Source of the DNA: Toxorhynchites rutilus septentrionalis
Lineage: Eukaryota; Arthropoda; Insecta; Diptera; Culicidae
Assembly: GCF_029784135.1 (NCBI RefSeq)
Contig: NC_073744.1
Span: 78,161,935-78,225,934, forward strand
Direction: 5' to 3'
DNA length: 64,000 bases
Of this stretch, positions 34,156 to 45,240 are shown one piece after another. The stretch's first letter is position 1. Every line of letters begins with the position of its first letter. The notes under the pieces are model-generated. The model saw only the letters and a program-made list of their open reading frames with translations. It had not been told where the DNA came from and searched no databases. Both the position numbers and the translations under genes were made by a program.

Positions 34156-34984
34156 TCACTGCTTGATCCTCAACTCGTAAATATCGTTCCTCTTCTGGTG
34201 AATAACCGGCACCTGCTTCTTGACATCGTTGAGCATTCTCAAGTCCAAATCAGCGATCAACATTTCCGGGTCCTCTCTGGCGCGACACATTACGCGACCC
34301 CAAGGATCGCAAACAGCGGAGTATCCATAGGCGGCGTAATGCTGCGAGTTGTCACGTGCCTTAGAGCACATAACGACAAACATACTGTTGTCCAGCGCTC
34401 TTGCCTGTCCAGTGACCTCGAAGTGCATTGGACCAGTGTAGGTGTCGAATTGTGACGGGTAGATCAACAAGTCACAGCCGAGTTGACGATGGGCGGCAGC
34501 GAATTCAGCGAAACGTTGATCGTAGCAGATGCCCACGCCAGCCCTCAAGTCACCGATGTTGAAGTTCAAGAAATGATTTCCGTGAGTAAAAGCATTATTT
34601 TCATTGAAGTTGACCTTTCCGGGAATGTTCACCTCGAACAGATGCATCTTGCGATACTTTCCCAGGAACTCGCCCTTCGGTCCCCACACAGGACAGGTGT
34701 TGTACACTTTGCCGCCGTCTTCCTCGGGATACGTTCCACCAACCAGGTAAATGTTATTGTCAGCGGCTGCCTTCGCCAAAGCCTTGCTGGTTTCTCCATT
34801 GGGAATTTGCTCAGCATTCTGCGCAAACTGATTGGTGTCGTACGGCGAATTCCAACATTCCGGCAGGATCACCAACTCTGTCCTTTGCAGCCGTACGGAT
34901 CTGGTTCACTGCATTGGTAATGGCTTCCCTCTTGTTGGAGTGGCTTCCCAGCTGGAGAGCAGCGATCTTCAGTGTTTGAGTCAT
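34156..34984 (-). pseudogene. Nit2-like nitrilase, copy 3 (8-bp deletion)
   Basis: From the ATG at 34984 the protein follows copies 1 and 2 (MTQTLKIAALQLGS) for about 36 residues. Eight bases are then missing near 34876, compared with the KGAKL codons of copy 1, and the frame shifts and soon stops. The coding span is 829 bp against 837 in the intact copies, exactly 8 short. Downstream, all family blocks remain open in the original frame, including ILPECWNSPYD, GKYRKMHLFE and GVGICYDQRF. This suggests a very recent null allele or a sequencing error. An internal Met just before ILPE could start a shortened protein, but it would lack the first beta strand. Confidence 0.85.
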
Positions 34985-35045
34985 CTTGTTCGGTGTGCGG
35001 TTGGAAAAGGACGAGAACTATGAAGAACTTACGAAGGTGCAGCAC

Positions 35046-35071
35046 CTTATATAGGTAAACGTGTGCTTATC
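35046..35071 (-). promoter_or_regulatory. Nit2 copy 3 promoter: TATA and GATA motifs
   Basis: Minus-strand TATATAAG at 35046-35053 and GATAAG at 35066-35071, in the same spacing as for the other copies. Promoter conservation suggests the copy was transcribed until recently. Confidence 0.5.
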
Positions 35072-35109
35072 ACCGCCAATAATGTGACTCGACTCGTTTA
35101 TCACATCAA

Positions 35110-35559
35110 GGGACTATCGACAGGGGTCAATTGTTATATATTGTAACACATTGTGCAACTATCGATTGCATTTATGGGCTACTGATACGAGTGGTTTATG
35201 TTTTGCAACATTATCATTCTCATATATTTCCAACACATATCGAATGCAGGAATATTCAAGAAGCAACTATATTCCGAGATACAAATGGTTTTGGTTTTTT
35301 CAACATATTGCTATTATATCACGTCCGGCTCACCACAGCAAGAGTGTAATATTGTAAAATTGATGATCAACTCGTTTGAATTACTTTTGCAAAAAGAAAT
35401 GATCATTTTTTGGATTCCGTAGCCATTGCATTCGCAGCGATGGGACACAATGGACTGAGACTGTATTATAGTTACTTTCAACACATTTGGCGGGTTCGTC
35501 ACTGTTTTACTTCCGTTTTTGGAAGTGTATCGGGAGTGAGAATTGAACTCGTGACCTTT
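35110..35559. other. Intergenic sequence
   Basis: No gene recognised. It ends at the target-site duplication of the SINE. Confidence 0.4.
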
Positions 35560-35571
35560 AGCGTTAGAGGT

Positions 35572-35855
35572 CTTCTTCTTCTTGAATGGCGTTAACGTTC
35601 CCTGTGGAACTTTTGCCGTCTCAACGTATATATTTACTAGCGTCATGTATTAATACTTTGTTGATTTCTGAGATTTCTTAAGCCAATTAACACGCCGTGA
35701 ATGTATTCCGAGGGGCAAGCTCTAGAATACGCGTTACCACAGTGCAAGTCGAAGGAAATTTCTCTGACGAAAAATCCCCCGGCCAGAACGGGAATCGAAC
35801 CCGAACACCCGGCATGATAATATGGGACGCTAACCACTCGGCCACGGGTGTACTA
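35572..35855 (-). mobile_element. tRNA-derived SINE, copy 1, with target duplication
   Basis: On the minus strand it starts ACACCCGTGGCCGAGTGGTT, with an A box (TGGCCGAGTGG) and B box (GGGTTCGATTCC), and ends in AAGAAGAAG. A perfect target duplication AGCGTTAGAGGT lies at 35560-35571 and 35856-35867. A second copy is at 41982-42252. The tRNA-like part resembles a Ser/Leu-type tRNA head but continues into a SINE body, so it is not a tRNA gene. Confidence 0.8.
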
Positions 35856-35867
35856 AGCGTTAGAGGT

Positions 35868-36396
35868 ATGGCTGTTATTACTATGTCAGATCGCCTCCTA
35901 AGGGACACTATCGATCAGCAGCTCCATAACAAGCGTCTTAGTGGAACTAATGATCGGAAGGTACATATGAAGATGATGAGAACGATTAGGGCAAAACCAG
36001 GGCTGTCGGATTATGATATCACCAAGAAATTCAGTATCAGTCAAAGTGCCGTCAGAAGGATGCATCTACGAGAAAGATTTCGATCTTTTTGGGCCAGTAA
36101 GCATTCAAACAGGACACTGAAGCAGAATCCATAGTGTCCAAAAGTACGAAGTACGAAGTACGAAGCATGCATCCTCATGATCGATGAAACGTACGCGGAG
36201 ATGGATTATGGGTAGCTTCCCAGAAGAAAAATTCTATAAAGCTACTGGTCAAGTTGATTTCCCCAGCAAGTTCAAAATCATTTTTGCCGAAAAATTCGCA
36301 AGAAAGCTTATGTTCTAGCAAGGTATTTGCAGCTACGAACAATAAAAAAAACAAGTTTTCGTGACACACAAGACTATGGATTCCTAAATATACAAG
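35868..36396 (+). pseudogene. Tc1/mariner transposase remnant, 5' part
   Basis: An open stretch to 36134 encodes a helix-turn-helix: RTIRAKPGLSDYDITKKFSI then SQSAVRRMHLRERF, the DNA-binding domain of a Tc1/mariner transposase. The frame then decays (MIDETYAEMD-like catalytic-core traces near 36180). It is interrupted by the hAT element at 36403-38069 and its C-terminal part is at 38070-38390. Confidence 0.65.
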
Positions 36397-36489
36397 CAGG
36401 AGTAGAGAGGGGCAAAACGGTTCATTTCAGTGAGCGGCTCAGAGCCGTGCGCTCAATGAACAGAGCCGGCTCATTTGAGCGACTCGACG

Positions 36490-37035
36490 GCTCTTTTCAA
36501 GAACTGGTTTATTCGGATATGTAAAGAATGGAAGACGTAAAAAATAAGGTTTAAAACAATAATCAGTGCAGAGAAAAGTAAAAATATTACTTTACTAAAG
36601 GTTTTCTCTGAAATATTTCCATCACAATGATATTCTTTATTTTTTTTATTTATAAACATTATCTTTCCAATGTTATATGATGGAAGTCTACTACATCTTT
36701 CACTGCAAACATGTCTTGCTTTCGGAAAAACTCGCTCATATGGTACTGAAGTCGCCGGAATACATAATATTTTCAAAAAAAAGATACAGCCGCGGAGAAA
36801 TAAATTTCCTTTCATTCCACCAAAACGAAGGGTCGCTTAGTCTCAGCAAATGTGGTTCCGCTAAATGTTTATCTACAATAGATGTTGCAACAGCTTTTGG
36901 ATCATGTGAGGATCGAAGATTTCCAACCAATGCATTAAACTCCTCCCATACAGATGACAGCGCTTCATCACCAACGATTTGTGGTAGTTTCGTAGGTGTG
37001 TGTTCTATGAATGTCATTTTTAGCTTCCTTATCAA
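36490..37035 (-). pseudogene. hAT transposase dimerisation-domain remnant
   Basis: On the minus strand, LRLSDPSFWWNERKFISPRL and, after a frame shift, CIPATSVPYERVFPKARHVC correspond to the conserved C-terminal dimerisation region of hAT transposases (WW..N, IPATSVPSERVFS). Frameshifts and the missing N-terminus make it inactive. Confidence 0.75.
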
Positions 37036-37769
37036 CGACTGGTGTGCATAGTTGTACTTTCTGTTATCCCCAAAAACCTTGCTGCTTGAAGCGAGGATCT
37101 CACAGTATTTGTTAGGCTACTAATTCGTCTGACTCAAGATTTGTAGATCGCTTTACCAGCTCCGGAATCAATTTATACAGATCTTTTTTATAATCACTAG
37201 AACTGATTTCACTTGATCCATATAATGTTGATCATGTCGAATTATCAGTCGGGAGAATATAGCAGTTTTCGATAACGACACAGTTTTCCCCCCGTTTTAT
37301 ATCCCAAACGTTTTTCAAATATTTCGATTGGAATATTTTCATGATTAACTGTATTATATTAGTCAAATCATTTCATTAGATACCCATATTGAGGGGGTTT
37401 TGGAAGAAAAAATCATATTTCGCCGTTTTGGGGTGGCGGCCATTTTGAATTTACATTTTTCATAAATAACTGTGATCTACTAGGCAAACCCTTTCATTTG
37501 ATACCCATATTGATGGGGTTTTGACGAAATTAGTAGTCTGTCATTTTATAACGTCCGCCATCTTGGATTTCCATTTTACATAAATAACTGTGTCCTACTA
37601 GTCTAGTCCTTTCATTAGATACTCATATTGATAGGGTTTCGAGAAAATATGTAATCCGCCAAAATTTACAAACATACAAACAGATAAATGAAACCGCTTG
37701 AAAAGCAGCATGGGAAACATATATTCCTTCCGCACTGTCGCAAGCCACGGTTCGTCAGAACAAGCGTAC

Positions 37770-38050
37770 GATTCACGGTTCTTTATCAATAAGCCAGCTC
37801 TCAAAAGAAACACGGTTCTTTTATGAACCGCAGTTCTTTTATGAACCGTGGTTCTCAAATGAACGGCTCTTAAATGAACCGCGGTTCAAAAAGAGCCACG
37901 GCTCATAAAAGAACCGTGGGTCTTTTTTGAACCGTGGTTCATTCAAGAGCCGTACATATAAGAGCCGTTCATTTGAGAGCCGCGGCTCATTTTTAAAGAA
38001 CCGTGGATCGTACACTCTTTCTGACGTACCGGCTCAAATGAGCGGCTCGT
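37770..38050. repeat. Array of GAACCGNGGTTC / GAGCCGNGGCTC palindromes
   Basis: At least a dozen short blocks of the form GAACCG(T/C)GGTTC or GAGCCGCGGCTC, linked by ATTTAAGA/TTTTATGA-type spacers and alternating in orientation. Subterminal repeats that bind transposase are a known feature of hAT elements; this array sits just inside the right end. Confidence 0.75.
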
Positions 38051-38069
38051 GAGCGCTCGCCCATCTCTA

Positions 38070-38390
38070 AGCATAATGGACCTCTAAAGTTTTGGCCTGC
38101 CTTGACAATCTGCCACTACAGCGGAGAAGTACTACAGTGATACGGGGTGGATTTCTTCGAAAAAGACATCAATCCACGCAACTACCCTCAATTCTGCCGA
38201 ATTGAGAGACATTGGGCAATTCTCCAACAGAAATTAAAGAAGAGTGGAAAGATAACTCAGGATGCGATAGAGATGAATAGATGGTGGAACCAAATGGCCG
38301 CTCAGGTTCTCCAACAGAGTGTCCAAAATGTGATGAATAGTAGGAAGTTGAAGGAAAGTTCGAGATTTCTGCAAAATTAAATCGACATAA
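38070..38390 (+). pseudogene. Tc1/mariner transposase remnant, 3' part
   Basis: The plus-strand frame from 38147 encodes FFEKDINPRNYPQFCRIERH and then WAILQQKLKKSGK, the region around the third catalytic acidic residue (usually NPPNCPQ-RPIE). An Asn-Arg-Trp-Trp C-terminal tail follows. It belongs with the helix-turn-helix piece at 35868-36396. Confidence 0.7.
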
Positions 38391-38499
38391 TTTTTTCGAA
38401 ATTTTTTTCTCCAATGTGCAAAAAATTACCTTCATTTTAAGTATGTAATATTTTTTGTTTTCTTGAAATGATTCCGAGATAGATCCGTTTTGGGCATCA

Positions 38500-41395
38500 A
38501 TATATCAGACGACTTTAGGGTCAGCTTTATTGTTTTATTACACTTTTTGCAACTGTCGACAACGGACATCTCTACAGTTACCATAAACCTTTCTTCTTCA
38601 GAAAATAGTACACCTCGCTCCAGCCAAGTGTTCGATAAAAATTGATTGATTCTCCCGAATGGAGACAGGTAAAAATAATAGCATTTCGAATGCCTAGTAA
38701 ACCAGCGTCTGACCATAACTCATACCGTCCGATTACTATGCTCTCGTGCATTAGAAACGTGTTGGAGAAAATGATCCTTCGAGGACTCGATTAATGCACA
38801 ATGGTCCAGGAGGTATTTCAACAGATAGAAAAAAAGAAACATAAATACAAAGATGTCTCAAATAACAAGGACTACAACATTGTCGAACTATGTTTACCCT
38901 TATCTACAGAGATAAGAAAGTTAGAATTTTTATTTCACCGTAAATGTTGGTCACCCTATTTTTGGCAACATGAAAATGAGAGCTCTATCATATGTAACAA
39001 CTTTGTTGAAGACAGTTTTTGTCTAGGGAATAACTGTCGAGCTCTAAATGCTAATTACCACTTAAATGCATCTCCTGGATGCATTTTCAATGTGCAATGG
39101 ATCGAGACAAATAATTTGCTATCAAGTACACAATTTTGGTTTCGCAAGAGCAAAGGAACAAACGGTTGTCTTAGGTTGCTTTCTACAGATAATCAACTGA
39201 CCTTTGCGCTCAAGGTTTCAGTATTCCCGGATATTAAGAAAACTTTTGATTCGGTTTCCATAGAAGTTCTGTCAGACAACCTGAACAGATGTGGACTTCC
39301 TGGAGTTTTAAATAACTTCTTGTAAAATTTGTTGTCAGAAAAGCAAATGAACCTCGGACAACTGACAACTTCCAGAAATAGTTATACAGGTTTACCCCAA
39401 GGCTCGTGTCTCAGCCTCCTTCTTTATAATTTTTATGTAAAAGATATTGACAGTTGTTTGGCAAAATTCTGCACGCTAAGACAGATTGCAGATTATGGTA
39501 TGGTTTCCGCCAGGTTCACTTGCCGAAAACTTTCAAAAACAATTGCAAAATTCTCTAGATAACTTATCTCCTTGGGCAAGGAACTTAGGTGTTTACTCGG
39601 GTGCGTTTTCCAGCCCAATTGCAACTTAAGCTCTTGGGCAGAAGCATTACCCAATCATTGACCTTCAAGTCTGGTTTGATTCAAAATGCACTAAGAATAC
39701 CCACATTACGTATTTGAAGCAAAAATGTCAAAAGATGGTCAGCTTGCTCCGTTCGATTTGCGGTACGTTGTGGGGAGTTCATCCTGGAGATCTCACAATG
39801 CTTTATAAAACAACTATCCAGTCTATTCTAGAGTATAGCTCTTTCTGCTTTCGCCCAGCAGCTAAAAGTTACTTTCTAAAATTGGAACGAATTCAATATC
39901 ATCGTCTGCGTGTAGCTCTCGGCTGTATGCACTCAACGCATAACAGTCTCCAGGTTCTGGCAGGAGTAAACCTCTACAGAATACTGGTGAAATGCGGTGT
40001 CACGAACACACTTGAAAACCTAAAAAAAATCTATCTATCACTATATTTCATCAGATATTTGTCTTCCATCGTTTACTCCAGACAATGCACACTTCACCAT
40101 CAGCAGTTACTCAATTGAATACGATTTGTCGATGAAACAAGCAACTCTTGGTATTCCAGATCAGCTTCGACTAATTTTCATTCCCCAGATTTTTAATCGA
40201 AAGTACCGAAAAGCCAATTGCATAGAAAGATACTTCACTGATGGGCCTCGCCTCAATGGATCCACTGGCTTTAGTGTTTTCAATGAAAATTATTGCGCCT
40301 TCCGTAAACTGCAGGAACCTTGTTCCGTTTATGTTGCTGAGCTGGCATAAATCTCCAACAAGCCTGCAAACCGTAATGGTTCATTCTCAGTCTCAGTCCA
40401 CTTGAGGCTCTCCAGTCGGTGAAAACCAATAGGCACCCATCTTATTTCCTCACAAAAGTGAGGCCGCAAATGAGTGCACTGATCGAAAGAGCTTATGAGA
40501 TAACCTTTGTATGGGTCCCTTCTCATTGCACAATTCCTGTTATTGAGCAGGCGGACACTCTCGCAAAGGTGGATGCCCAGGAAGGCGAATTGTTTGATAG
40601 ACAGATTTCATAAGATGTTTTTTTCCAAATTTTACGTCAGAGTTTCCTCTTGAGTTGGCAAACCGATTAGGACACTGGAAGTCTTGGGCGGTGGTTATAT
40701 TCAATTATACCAAATATTTCTTCGAGAGCGTGGTTCAGTGGTTTGGACGTAGGTCGTGACATCATTCGTGTGATGAGTAGACTTATGTTCAACCACAACT
40801 CGCAAAATGTGCATCTCCACAGAATAAATCTTGTTCAAAGCAATGTCTGCTGGTGTGGAAACGGTTACGATGACATCAATCACGCAGTTTGGCAATGCAC
40901 GATTAATTACGTAGCCCGAGAGTACCCTTTAAATACCCTTGAGGCTCAAGGAAAACACAAAACTATGTTCCTATAAGAGACGTGTTGGGATTTTTCGACA
41001 TCTGCTATATGCACTCGATCTATGTGTTTGTGAAACTGCCTAGTATGAGAATTTAATGTTCTTCTTTTTCGTTATTAGTTTGTTAGTCTTGTCCCCTCAT
41101 CATACCGTCGCTCACCCTCGACAGCTAATCGAACACCAGATGCCATCCCTGGGCCTAATGCACAACGATACTGTGCATGTGGCAACTCTCAGTTGAGCCA
41201 ACGTTACCCAATTTCCATATCCCAAACCTGACCAGTCCCACAAAAATTGTAGCCCTTCTAGCCTCGAGTAAAACGCGAGTATTCGGTTGAATCCTACTAA
41301 ATATAGAATTAAGATGAAATTTTCTGTAAACAAATTTTGAATTGGCGGCTCCGTAAAGCTTATGCGATTGAGCCTTACGAATAAATCAATTGGAA
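38500..41395 (+). pseudogene. Decayed I-like LINE (ORF2 and 3' UTR)
   Basis: Frame-broken but recognisable in order: KPASDHNSYRPITMLSC (near 38700), TQFWFRKSKGTN and IKKTFDSVSIEVLSDNLNRC (39130-39310), TGLPQGSCLSLLLYNFYV (39390), YSSFCFRPAAKSYFLKLERI (39830), RYFTDGPRLNGSTGFSVF (40230), FVWVPSHCTIPVIEQAD (40505) and a terminal CWCGNGYDDINHAVWQC (40850). The 3' untranslated region to about 41395 resembles that of the LINE at 19812-31843. It is an older, diverged relative and retains the RT half that the other copy has lost. A stretch at 38820-39060 matches nothing I know. Confidence 0.8.
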
Positions 41396-41981
41396 AAAAA
41401 AGATATATTTTCCTTCTCACAGTGACATCTCTTCCTCCTTCAACACGTGGCGAGGTAAATCTCTCTATGGATGGCTTTGGATGGTACATGCGGTGCTTAG
41501 TGAACCTCTAAACCTGTTTACTTCAGCACCCCGAAACTTTAAAGAACTACAAACGTATTGACGGCCTTGTTTTATTTAGTCGTCACATATGTATCTTTAT
41601 ATAACCTTGTTTATTCTGATTAGGACTTTTTCCTGGAGTTCCTTCTTGAATCACTTCACTCTCGTTAATGCGAATTCCACCGGTATCATCTACGGTGAAG
41701 CTAGACGGCCTTAAATTTTTCGTCTTATAGAAAACGAAGTCGCCAACACACCGAAGAAAATTATATAAGAGAGTTAACACTCGCTTGTTAACTGGACCGA
41801 CATGAAGCACGTCGTATAGAATCTAGTGGAACTTCAATGGATTGTCAACATCTCAAATTACATTCGAATGCCCCTATCAATAAATCTTGAAATTGTATTT
41901 GACGTCAACTGTTTACGCATTGCTGCTTTTTAACGCTCGTCCAGTTAAAAAGCAGTTCAGTGAAAACAGGTCCAGTTATGG
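41396..41981. other. Intergenic sequence
   Basis: A minus-strand open frame of 75 codons at 41583-41810 has no recognisable motif. Nothing else supported. Confidence 0.35.
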
Positions 41982-42252
41982 TGCACCCGTGGCCGAGTGG
42001 TTAGCGTCTCACATCATTATGCCGGGTGTTCGGGTTCGTTTTTCGTTCTGGCCGGGGGATTCTTCGTCAGAGAAATTTCCTTCGACTTGCGCTGTGATCA
42101 CGCGTAATCTAGAGCTTGCCCCTCGGAATACATTCAAGGCGTGTTATTTGGCTTAAGAAGTCTCAACTAAGTATTAATAAATGACGCTAGTTAATGCATA
42201 CGTTGAGACGGCAAAAGTTCCACAGGGAACGTTAACGTCATTCAAGAAGATG
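41982..42252 (+). mobile_element. tRNA-derived SINE, copy 2
   Basis: Starts TGCACCCGTGGCCGAGTGGT, with the same A-box and B-box positions and body as the copy at 35572-35855, and ends TTCAAGAAGATGAAG. The B box has lost its consensus end (GGGTTCGTTTTTC). No clear target duplication. Confidence 0.75.
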
Positions 42253-43677
42253 AAGGTGCAGTTGTCGAACGATTACTGTAATAGGATTTGTCCATGTCTG
42301 AAAAATAGCTATTCGTTCCTGCAACCACCTCCTTCAAATAGGGGAACAAATAATAGTGCGAGTGAGCCAAGTCTGGAGAATAAGGGGATGTGAAACGTGT
42401 TGGCGTGAGCTGGTACGTGATGGAAAAAAGTAGGAGGGTCTGAACCTAGAGGCTCAGGCTTGATGAAGGACTTCGAGGAGATTTTGTAACTGCTCAGAAA
42501 TCCGTAAATTTAATTTATTCAGTACTCCAAATCGTAGCTCTAAAAAAAACGTTTGTCATATGAACTGAACTGAACTTCAAACGGATTGTAAGAGATGTAG
42601 TGGCAAAAAGAATCCGGAATCATTAATTATTAATCCTGTCTGTTTTCAATAGTAAACTGTTGAAAAAATCAGATAAATAGATATTTCAACATCTACACGA
42701 AACACTCGACATTCTTTTCTTGTATATTGTACCGTTGTTCTTGTGTCGATGTTCTTAAATGTACATAAAATTCCTTATTAATTTTATTTCTACAGAAATA
42801 TTGATCGTTCGGCCTTTTTTCTTTAGTTTATTCAATTGAGCTGCATATAAGAAGAAACCATCATCTTACAGCGCATTATTAAGCTCATGTTCAAATAACC
42901 AGCATGTCTCGGTGATATTGTCCTTGTCTGAAACATTTCCTGTGGAGACTCGTAATAATTGTATTGACAGGTGATGTAGATTAGATATCTCATGACCGTG
43001 AGTGGTCCCTTGTGATGTTTGTGATTATTCTGTAGTTAGCTGATTCCAACGGGTGCTGTTTATTTTTAGGGAAAGGAAAGTGGAATGGACAAGTGGATTT
43101 GGGAAATTGAGGCTGGCTAAATAAAACCATTAGTACTTTTTGTTAGGATATCCCAAAAATTTCGAAACGTTACTTTGGGGATAATATGGTGTCGTCTTCT
43201 TCCAAGTCATCTTCTCTCCTTTGATTTTAATAAGTGCTTACCATAGGCAAATGTAGAATAATCCTTGTCCGTCATGAAAAAACATGTGAGAACAAATAAG
43301 GAAACCAAACCATGGAGTAGAGATGGGGAAAGCATTTCACTTTGATGAACGATTCAGTCGCTAGCCGTTCACTTAAGTGGAACCCTACATAGATAGGACT
43401 TTTTCTCCAATTACTGGGGAATAAAAAGGCGCTTTTTCTTTAAAAGTCGCAAATTGTATGTAAATATATGTTTGTATGTAATAATTTCATTAGCACAATT
43501 TTTCATAATTTCTTTTGGGACTCAACCTAGGTTCCATCAAAGATGACATTTTACAGCTATTCAATCCAGTTCAATCGCAGTAGCCGAAGCGAAATGTTGT
43601 AAAAATTTCGCCAGCATTTCATTCGCTGCAATATAAGAGTTATAAGAGTTGAAACCCGTTGTTTGCTGAATGGGCGT
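42253..43677. other. Intergenic sequence and start of the second LINE
   Basis: No gene recognised. Near 43321, AGAGATGGGGAAAGCATTTC followed by CGTTCACTT-type sequence resembles the terminus of the hAT element at 36403 and may be a fragment of its family. The 5' boundary of the LINE is somewhere near the end of this interval. Confidence 0.35.
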
Positions 43678-43762
43678 TCGGCTGTCCATTGATTGTTCAG
43701 CTGTCCATTGTTTGGTCAGCTGTCCATTGTTTGTTCGGTTGCCCATTGTTTCATTGACCCTG
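43678..43762 (+). repeat. Four ~19-bp tandem repeats upstream of LINE ORF1
   Basis: GCTGTCCATTGATTGTTCA, GCTGTCCATTGTTTGGTCA, GCTGTCCATTGTTTGTTCG and GTTGCCCATTGTTTCATTG in direct succession. Short tandem repeats in the leader are common in non-LTR retrotransposons and can carry promoter activity. Confidence 0.8.
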
Positions 43763-43788
43763 TGTCATGTATTGATACAAAAAAGGAG

Positions 43789-44290
43789 ATGGATTCCCGT
43801 AATGTCCATGCTAACTGTTTGAAGATCCAGTTCGGATCAAGCTCAAAAATGCCAACGGACAAGGAGATTTTTGTTTTTGTTCGAGAACGTGAATGGGCTT
43901 CTGATTCGCTATGTGCCATGTTCCGAGAGCCTAGGGAGTACAGTGTATATGTCAAGTTCCAGTCCGGGGATTTGATGAAGGCGGCGCTCTTGAAAAGTCC
44001 TCCGAGCGTCAGATTCACGTATGATAATGACCAGACGGATCTAGTAACATTTGCAACGGCCAGAGGTAACTTCCGATATGTGCGTCTATTTGGAGTGCCA
44101 ATCGAAGTGGACGAGAAGCACGTGGCCACCGTGCTATCGAAATACGGGAAGATACATCACATGATTCTAGAGAGATTCGGTGCAGACACAGAATATCCAA
44201 TACTCAACGGAGTGCGTGGCGTACATATGGAGATTTCCACTGATATTCCATCGCAGCTACACGTGCAACACTTCCAAGTTCGTGTATTTT
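43789..44290 (+). pseudogene. LINE-2 ORF1, 5' part, split by HCE-4
   Basis: The ATG at 43789 begins MDSRNVHANCLKIQFGSS. The region resembles the RNA-recognition-like N-terminal part of LINE ORF1/gag proteins (SVYVKFQSGDLMKAALLKS, YVRLFGVPIEVDEKHVATVL). The frame runs to the TTTT at 44287-44290 and there enters HCE-4. It continues at 46742 in the same frame. Confidence 0.75.
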
Positions 44291-44727
44291 GACGTAGGAC
44301 TACTTCTAACCGGAAGATATAGGGGGTGAAATGGAAATCTAGGCACTGAACAAGTAGAAAAAAATGCAAGATTTGTAACGCTTATAGCTCGAGCATTTCT
44401 CAATAGATCGCAAAGGTTTTTGCATCAATTGATAGGAAATATATCTACGCATCTATCATAACGAATAACATTTCATTTTTCTTGAGATAAATAATTGAAT
44501 AATTGTGAAATATCAAGCATTGTCAAAATGCACTATGTGCCCATTTTTGATTGGTCCATTTTGTGCTCCTCAAATCGTACCGACCAAAACGGGCAACCAG
44601 AGCAGCAGCGAAATAGAATGAAGCGCGATTGGAAAGGAAAAAGAAAAAAATGAACGAAACATTGGTCGCAGTCTCACACATGCGTAATTCTCGAACCAGC
44701 CAGTCAGCTTGAAATCCCGCTCCGCTG

Positions 44728-45131
44728 CCGTAACGATCATTCTTTGTGTGGACACCGACTGGACAACATCGTTGCTGGACGAGCTGGACGGCGAGGGATC
44801 GAGTGCCTTTCTCAAGGCAAGAGGGTGGAGGTGGTAGCGCTGTAGTAAATAGAGTAGAGTTTTCAAAGGGCCTTTCTCAAGGCTAGAGACGAATGAACTG
44901 CAAAAATTTAAAGCCTCTATAATACAAGACCTTCCTTCCTTCCGTAACGATCATTCTTTGTGTGGACACCGACTGGACAACATCGTTGCTGGACGGCGAG
45001 GGATCGAGTGCCTTTCTCAAGGCAATGGGGGCGGAGGTGTAATGCAGGAGTTAGAGTAGAGTTTTCAAAGGGCCTTTCTCAAGGCTAGAGACGAATGAAC
45101 TAAAAAGTCTCTATAATACAAAACCACCACC
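44728..45131 (+). repeat. Tandem duplication with four histone-type stem-loops
   Basis: Two units (44728-44941 and 44942-45131) begin CCGTAACGATCATTCTTTGT. Each has TGCCTTTCTCAAGGCA (44804-44819 and 45009-45024) and GGCCTTTCTCAAGGCT (44869-44884 and 45071-45086), both with six-pair stems and a TCTC loop fitting the histone stem-loop consensus. Between them, GAGCTGGACGGCGAGGGATC vaguely recalls the H2B tail codons for ELA...SEGT. Confidence 0.7.
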
Positions 45132-45211
45132 ACCGTAACGATCATTCTCATTCAAACCGTACACCACATCGGTACGCATCACAACACATCAACAAACCAA
45201 CCCAAGCAGCC

Positions 45212-45240
45212 ATGTCTGGACATGGTAAAGGAGGAAAGCG
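45212..45240 (+). pseudogene. Histone H2A start fragment (HCE-4)
   Basis: ATG at 45212 encodes MSGHGKGGK, one residue off the H2A N-terminus. The sequence then jumps to a degraded stem-loop (TTTTCAGGGCC), so nearly the whole coding region was deleted. The leader ACATCAACAAACCAACCCAA matches that of HCE-2 unit 1. Confidence 0.7.

Larger units (their letters stand above)
36403..38069 (-). mobile_element. hAT-like element with subterminal palindrome array
   Basis: Imperfect terminal inverted repeats (left TAGAGAGGGGCAAAACGG; right read on the minus strand TAGAGATGGGCGAGCGC) are of the hAT type. The 8-bp flanks AGCAGGAG and AGCATAAT share only their first four bases, so the duplication is decayed or ambiguous. 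It contains a degraded hAT transposase on the minus strand and a dense array of short palindromes at 37770-38050. It split an older Tc1/mariner remnant. Confidence 0.65.

Noticed and set aside
35778..35853. tRNA genes (also 41982-42060 and 1985-2066)
   Set aside because: A and B boxes are present, but the cloverleaf does not close and the similarity continues into SINE bodies. One copy has a target-site duplication.
37770..38050. CRISPR-like array
   Set aside because: The sequence is eukaryotic, the repeats are palindromes in alternating orientation within a hAT element, and there are no unique spacers of constant length.
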